NCBI GenBank assembly: GCA_947623455.1
Contig: OX392540.1
Location: forward strand, 9,193,432-9,257,431
Length of the DNA stretch: 64,000 nucleotides
Direction: 5' to 3'
Source of the DNA: Mimachlamys varia
Lineage: Eukaryota; Mollusca; Bivalvia; Pectinida; Pectinidae
Part shown: one piece after another, positions 57,613 to 64,000 of the stretch
Layout of the letters: every line of letters starts with the position of its first letter
How positions within the stretch are numbered: the stretch's first letter is position 1
The notes under the pieces: generated by a model
The model's database searches: none
Seen by the model: the letters and a program-made list of their open reading frames with translations, nothing else
What the model was told of the DNA's origin: nothing
Made by a program: the position numbers and the translations under genes

Positions 57613-60517
57613 TCAGAGTTTCCCTCCTGTCTTGTATTTAGAGTTTCCCTCCTGTCCTGTTAACACGAACACATAAAGTCTATCAGTCCTGTATACAGAG
57701 TTTCCATCCTGTCCTGTATTCAGAGTTTCCCTCCTGTCCTGTTTACATGAACACATGAAGTCTGTCTGTCCTGTATTCAGAGTTTCCTTCCTGTCCTGTT
57801 GACACGAACACATTAAGTCTCCCAGTCCTGTATTCAAAGTTTACCTCCTGTCCTGTATTCAGAATTTCCCTCCTGTCCTGTTTACATGAACAAATGAAGT
57901 CTGCCAGTCCTGTATTCCAAGTTTCCGTCCTGTCCTGTATTCAGAGTTTCCCTCCTGTCCTGTTTACACGAACACATTCAGTCTGCCAGTCCTGTATTCA
58001 GAGTTTCCCTCCTGTCCTGTATTCAGAGTTTCCCTCCTGTCCTGTTTACAGGAACACATGAAGTCTGCCAGTCCTGTATTCAGAGTTTCCCTCCTGTCCT
58101 GTTTAAATGAACACATGAAGTCTGCTTGTCCTGTATTCAGAGTTTCCCTCCTGTACTGTATTCAGAGTTTCCCTCCTTTCCTGTTTATATGATCACATGA
58201 AGTCTGCCTGTCCTGTATTCAGAGTTTCCCTCTTGTCTTGTTTACATGAACACATGTAGTCTGCCTGTCCTGTATTCAGAGTTTCCCTTCTTTCCTGTAT
58301 TCAGAGTTTACCTCCTTTCCTGTTTACATGAAAACATGAAGTCTGTCTGTCCTGTATTCAGAGTTTCCCTCCTGTTCTGTTTACATGAACACATGAAGTC
58401 TGCCTGTCCTGTATTCAAAGTTTCCCTCCTGTCTTGTTTACATGAACACATGAAGTCTGCCTGTCCTGTATTCAGTGTTTCTCTTCTTTCCTGTATTCAG
58501 AGTTTCCCTCCTTTCCTGTTTACATGAACACATGGAGTCTGCCTGTCCTGTATTCAGAGTTTCCCTCCTGTCTTGTATTCAGAGTTTCCCTCCTGTCCTG
58601 TTTAGACGAACACATTAAGTCTGCCAGTCCTGTATTCAGAGTTTCCCTCCTGTCTTGTATTTAGAGTTTCCCTCCTGTCCTGTTAACACGAACACATAAA
58701 GTCTCTCAGTCCTGTATTCAAAGTTTCCGTCCTGTCCTGTATTCAGAGTTTCCCTCCTGTCCTGTTTAGACGAACACATTAAGTCTGCCAGTCCTGTATT
58801 CAGAGTTTCCCTCCTGTCTTGTATTTAGAGTTTCCCTCCTGTCCTGTTAACACGAACACATAAAGTCTCTCAGTCCTGTATACAGAGTTTCCATTCTGTC
58901 CTGTATTCAGAGTTTCCCATCTTTCCTGTATTCAGAGTTTACCTCCTTTCCTGTTTACATGAAAACATGAAGTCTGTCTGTCCTGTATTCAGAGTTTCCC
59001 TCCTGTTCTGTTTACATGAACACATGAAGTCTGCCTGTCCTGTATTCAAAGTTTCCCTCCTGTTCTGTTTACATGAACACATGAAGTCTGCCAGTCCTGT
59101 ATCCAGAGTTTCCCTCCAGTCCTGTATTCAGACTTTCCCTCCTGTCTTGTTTACATGAACACATGAAGTCTGCCTGTCCTGTATTCAGAGTTTCTCTTCT
59201 TTCCTGTATTCAGAGTTTCCCTCCTTTCCTGTTTACATGAAAACATGAAGTCTGTCTGTCCTGTATTCAGAGTTTCCCTCCTTTCCTGTTTACATGAACA
59301 CATGGAGTCTGCCTGTCCTGTATTCAGAGTTTTCCTCCTGTCTTGTATTCAGAGTTTCCCTCCTGTCCTGTTTAGACGAACACATTAAGTCTGCCAGTCC
59401 TGTATTCAGAGTTTCCCTCCTGTCTTGTATTTAGAGTTTCCCTCCTGTCCTGTTAACACGAACACATAAAGTCTCTCAGTCCTGTATACAGAGTTTCCAT
59501 TCTTTCCTGTATTCAGAGTTTCCCTCCCGTCCTGTTTACATGAACACATGAAGTCTGTCTGTCCTGTATTCAGAGTTTCCTTCCTGTCCTGTTGACACGA
59601 ACACATTAAGTCTCCCAGTCCTGTATTCAAAGTTTACCTCCTGTCCTGTATTCAGAATTTCCCTCCTGTCCTGTTTACATGAACAAATGAAGTCTGCCAG
59701 TCCTGTATTTCAAGTTTCCGTCCTGTCCTGTATTCAGAGTTTCCCTCCTGTCCTGTTTACAGGAACACATGAAGTCTGCCAGTCCTGTATTCAGAGCTTC
59801 CCTCCTGTCCTGTTTAAATGAACACATGAAGTCTGCTTGTCCTGTATTCAGAGTTTCCCTCCTGTACTGTATTCAGAGTTTCCCTCCTGTCCTGTTTACA
59901 TGAACACATGGAGTCTGCCTGTCCTGTATTCAAAGTTTCCCTCCTGTTCTGTTGACATGAACACATGAAGTCTGCCAGTCCTGTATTCAGCGTTTCCCTC
60001 TTGTCTTGTTTACATGAACACATGTAGTCTGCCTGTCCTGTATTCAGAGTTTCCCTTCTTTCCTGTATTCAGAGTTTCCCTCCTTTCCTGTTTACATGAA
60101 AACATGAAGTCTGTCTGTTCTGTATTCAGAGTTTCCCTCCTGTTCTGTTTACATGAACACATGAAGTCTGCCTGTCCTGTATTCAAAGTTTCCCTCCTGT
60201 TCTGTTTACATGAACACGTGAAGTCTGCCAGTCCTGTATTCAGTGTTTCCCTCCTGTCTTGTTTACATGAACACATGTAGTCTGCCTGTCCTGTATTCAG
60301 AGTTTCCCTTCTTTCCTGTATTCAGAGTTTCCCTCCTTTCCTGTTTACATGAAAACATGAAGTCTGTCTGTTCTGTATTCAGAGTTTCCCTCTTGTCTTG
60401 TTTACATGAACACATGGAGTCTGCCTGTCCTGTATTCAGAGTTTCCCTCCTGTCTTGTATTCAGAGTTTCCCTCCTGTCCTGTTTAGACGAACACATTAA
60501 GTCTGCCAGTCCTGTAT
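57613..60517. repeat. Higher-order repeat 5 (2,905 bp)
   Basis: Shorter than the previous unit by exactly one 82-bp monomer, missing at about 58715: CTCTCAGTCCTGTATTCAAAG replaces the longer run seen at 55723-55820. Confidence 0.85.
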
Positions 60518-63208
60518 TCAGAGTTTCCCTCCTGTCTTGTATTTAGAGTTTCCCTCCTGTCCTGTTAACACGAACACATAAAGTCTATCAGTCCTGTATA
60601 CAGAGTTTCCATCCTGTCCTGTATTCAGAGTTTCCCTCCTGTCCTGTTTACATGAACACATGAAGTCTGTCTGTCCTGTATTCAGAGTTTCCTTCCTGTC
60701 CTGTTGACACGAACACATTAAGGCTCCCAGTCCTGTATTCAAAGTTTACCTCCTGTCCTGTATTCAGAATTTCCCTCCTGTCCTGTTTACATGAACAAAT
60801 GAAGTCTGCCAGTCCTGTATTCCAAGTTTCCGTCCTGTCCTGTATTCAGAGTTTCCCTCCTGTCCTGTTTACACGAACACATTCAGTCTGCCAGTCCTGT
60901 ATTCAGAGTTTCCCTCCTGTCCTGTATTCAGAGTTTCCCTCCTGTCCTGTTTACAGGAACACATGAAGTCTGCCAGTCCTGTATTCAGAGTTTCCCTCCT
61001 GTCCTGTTTAAATGAACACATGAAGTCTGCTTGTCCTGTATTCAGAGTTTCCCTCCTGTACTGTATTCAGAGTTTCCCTCCTTTCCTGTTTATATGATCA
61101 CATGAAGTCTGCCTGTCCTGTATTCAGAGTTTCCCTCTTGTTCTGTTTACATGAACACATGAAGTCTGCCAGTCCTGTATTCAGTGTTTCCCTCCTGTCC
61201 TGTTTACATGAACACATGGAGTCTGCCTGTCCTGTATTCAAAGTTTCCCTCCTGTTCTGTTGACATGAACACATGAAGTCTGCCAGTCCTGTATTCAGCG
61301 TTTCCCTCTTGTCTTGTTTACATGAACACATGTAGTCTGCCTGTCCTGTATTCAGAGTTTCCCTTCTTTCCTGTATTCAGAGTTTACCTCCTTTCCTGTT
61401 TACATGAAAACATGAAGTCGGTCTGTCCTGTATTCAGAGTTTCCCTCCTGTTCTGTTTACATGAACACATGAAGTCTGCCTGTCCTGTATTCAAAGTTTC
61501 CCTCCTGTTCTGTTTACATGAACACATGAAGTCTGCCAGTCCTGTATCCAGAGTTTCCCTCCAGTCCTGTATTCAGACTTTCCCTCCTGTCTTGTTTACA
61601 TGAACACATGAAGTCTGCCTGTCCTGTATTCAGAGTTTCTCTTCTTTCCTGTATTCAGAGTTTCCCTCCTTTCCTGTTTACATGAAAACATGAAGTCTGT
61701 CTGTCCTGTATTCAGAGTTTCCCTCTTGTCTTGTTTACATGAACACATAGAGTCTGCCTGTCCTGTATTCAGAGTTTCCCTCCTGTCTTGTATTCAGAGT
61801 TTCCCTCCTGTCCTGTTTAGACGAACACATTAAGTCTGCCAGTCCTGTATTCAGAGTTTCCCTCCTGTCTTGTATTTAGAGTTTCCCTCCTGTCCTGTTA
61901 ACACGAACACATAAAGTCTCTCAGTCCTGTATACAGAGTTTCCATCCTGTCCTGTATTCAGAGTTTCCCTCCTGTCCTGTTTACATGAACACATGAAGTC
62001 TGCCTGTCCTGTATTCAGAGTTTCCCTCCTGTCTTGTATTTAGAGTTTCCCTCCTGTCCTGTTAACACGAACACATAAAGTCTCTCAGTCCTGTATACAG
62101 AGTTTCCATTCTGTCCTGTATTCAGAGTTTCCCTCCTGTCCTGTTTACATGAACACATGAAGTCTGTCTGTCCTGTATTCAGAGTTTCCTTCCTGTCCTG
62201 TTGACACGAACACATTAAGTCTCCCAGTCCTGTATTCAAAGTTTACCTCCTGTCCTGTATTCAGAATTTCCCTCCTGTCCTGTTTACATGAACAAATGAA
62301 GTCTGCCAGTCCTGTATTCCAAGTTTCGGTCCTGTCCTGTATTCAGAGTTTCCCTCCTGTCCTGTTTACACGAACACATTCAGTCTGCCAGTCCTGTATT
62401 CAGAGTTTCCCTCCTGTCCTGTATTCAGAGTTTCCCCCCTGTCCTGTTTACAGGAACACATGAAGTCTGCCAGTCCTGTATTCAGAGTTTCCCTCCTGTC
62501 CTGTTTAAATGAACACATGAAGTCTGCTTGTCCTGTATTCAGAGTTTCCCTCCTGTACTGTATTCAGAGTTTCCCTCCTTTCCTGTTTATATGATCACAT
62601 GAAGTCTGCCTGTCCTGTATTCAGAGTTTCCCTCTTGTTCTGTTTACATGAACACATGAAGTCTGCCAGTACTGTATTCAGTGTTTCCCTCCTGTCCTGT
62701 TTACATGAACACATGAAGTCTGCCAGTCCTGTATTCAGCGTTTCCCTCTTGTCTTGTTTACATGAACACATGTAGTCTGCCTGTCCTGTATTCAGAGTTT
62801 CCCTTCTTTCCTGTATTCAGAGTTTACCTCCTTTCCTGTTTACATGAAAACATGAAGTCTGTCTGTCCTGTATTCAAAGTTTCCCTCCTGTTCTGTTTAC
62901 ATGAACACGTGAAGTCTGCCAGTCCTGTATTCAGCGTTTCCCTCCTGTCTTGTTTACATGAACACATGTAGTCTGCCTGTCCTGTATTCAGAGTTTCCCT
63001 TCTTTCCTGTATTCAGAGTTTCCCTCCTTTCCTGTTTACATGAAAACATGAAGTCTGTCTGTTCTGTATTCAGAGTTTCCCTCTTGTCTTGTTTACATGA
63101 ACACATGGAGTCTGCCTGTCCTGTATTCAGAGTTTCCCTCCTGTCTTGTATTCAGAGTTTCCCTCCTGTCCTGTTTAGACGAACACATTAAGTCTGCCAG
63201 TCCTGTAT
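60518..63208. repeat. Higher-order repeat 6 (2,691 bp)
   Basis: The last complete unit, from landmark 60518 to 63209. After 63209 a seventh unit begins and runs off the window. Confidence 0.75.
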
Positions 63209-64000
63209 TCAGAGTTTCCCTCCTGTCTTGTATTTAGAGTTTCCCTCCTGTCCTGTTAACACGAACACATAAAGTTTCTCAGTCCTGTATACAGAGTTTC
63301 CATCCTGTCCTGTATTCAGAGTTTCCCTCCTGTCCTGTTTACATGAACACATGAAGTCTGTCTGTCCTGTATTCAGAGTTTCCTTCCTGTCCTGTTGACA
63401 CGAACACATTAAGTCTCCCAGTCCTGTATTCAAAGTTTACCTCCTGTCCTGTATTCAGAATTTCCCTCCTGTCCTGTTTACAGGAACACATGAAGTCTGC
63501 CAGTCCTGTATTCAGAGTTTCCCTCCTGTCCTGTTTACACGAACACATTAAGTCTGCCAGTCCTGTATTCAGAGTTTCCCTCCTGTCCTGTATTCAGAGT
63601 TTCCCTCCTGTCCTGTTTACAGGAACACATGAAGTCTGCCAGTCCTGTATTCAGAGTTTCCCTCCTGTCCTGTTTAAATGAACACATGAAGTCTGCTTGT
63701 CCTGTATTCAGAGTTTCCCTCCTGTACTGTATTCAGAGTTTCCCTCCTTTCCTGTTTATATGATCACATGAAGTCTGCCTGTCCTGTATTCAGAGTTTCC
63801 CTCTTGTTCTGTTTACATGAACACATGAAGTCTGCCAGTCCTGTATTCAGTGTTTCCCTCCTGTCCTGTTTACATGAACACATGAAGTCTGCCAGTCCTG
63901 TATTCAGCGTTTCCCTCTTGTCTTGTTTACATGAACACAAGTAGTCTGCCTGTCCTGTATTCAGAGTTTCCCTTCTTTCCTGTATTCAGAGTTTCCCTCC

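Larger units (their letters stand above)
41250..64000. repeat. Satellite array of 57-bp and 82-bp monomers with higher-order repeats
   Basis: The basic monomer is 57 bp: CATGAACACATGAAGTCTGC, CAGTCCTGTATTCAGAG, TTTCCCTCCTGTCCTGTTTA. The 82-bp form adds one more 25-bp module (TTCAGAGTTTCC...CCTGTA). Spacings between successive CATGAA starts were checked directly, for example 41521, 41603, 41660, 41717. Roughly 300 monomers fill the window and the array continues past its end. Many small ORFs occur on both strands. The 57-bp form is exactly 19 codons, so the frame is carried through runs of that form, but every 82-bp form shifts it. The ORFs are not genes. Variant monomers recur in fixed order, defining higher-order repeats. 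Confidence 0.97.

Noticed and set aside
41250..64000. Dozens of 63-98 codon ORFs on both strands with cysteine-rich repeats (CSCKQDRRETLNTG and CLHEHMKSA types)
   Set aside because: They follow the satellite monomer exactly. The 57-bp form is 19 codons and keeps frame, but each 82-bp form breaks it. Both strands are open equally, and no start context or domain supports coding.
41250..64000. CRISPR-like array
   Set aside because: There are no unique spacers: repeats and intervening modules are all variants of the same monomer, and the context is eukaryotic.

Overview
The window looks like nuclear DNA from a marine invertebrate, most likely a bivalve mollusc. It is AT-rich, has no operons and no dense gene content, and carries tRNA-derived SINEs, several families of short inverted-repeat (MITE or foldback) elements, and a tandem-repeat-bearing element type common in bivalve genomes (pearl-like, apparently rolling-circle). 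The Mutator-like transposase belongs to a family that is abundant in molluscs and other marine invertebrates. Species cannot be decided from this sequence. No complete host gene was recognised.

Region 1 (1-21,640) is intergenic or intronic DNA. It holds at least nine inverted-repeat elements in several families, two SINEs, two pearl-like elements and some short direct repeats. There are only weak hints of host exons: a possible first exon at 7076-7283 and a possible terminal exon on the minus strand at 17653-17751.

Region 2 (21,643-41,249) is a head-to-tail array of one composite unit. It opens with the broken 5' part of a piggyBac-like transposon (TTAA end, subterminal repeats, frameshifted N-terminus). 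At 22,461 this is fused to the 3' part of a Mutator-like transposase gene. Three units follow in whole or part. Each unit has, in order: a plus-strand Mutator-like DDE transposase, a SINE, and a minus-strand ORF for a small His-Me finger (HNH) endonuclease whose motif spacing matches the homing endonuclease I-PpoI. The transposase is complete once (29558-31579, 673 codons), frameshifted once (35947-37967) and 5'-truncated once (22461-23042). The HNH ORF is open in all three units (24473-24883, 33024-33434, 39394-39807). A 3.06-kb pearl-like element with about nineteen 145-bp repeats sits in the first unit. The equivalent empty sites in the other units show that it inserted with no evident target duplication. 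One unit also carries a 460-bp triplication. A fourth unit is cut off at 41,249.

Region 3 (41,250-64,000 and beyond) is an uninterrupted satellite of about 22.75 kb. It is built from 57-bp and 82-bp monomers, where 82 = 57 + an extra 25-bp module. These are organised into higher-order repeats whose lengths fall from 5,040 to 2,691 bp from left to right. Many short ORFs run through the satellite on both strands, but they are by-products of the repeat.

The most notable candidate system is the pairing of a Mutator-like DDE transposase with an I-PpoI-type HNH endonuclease ORF, amplified together next to a higher-order satellite.
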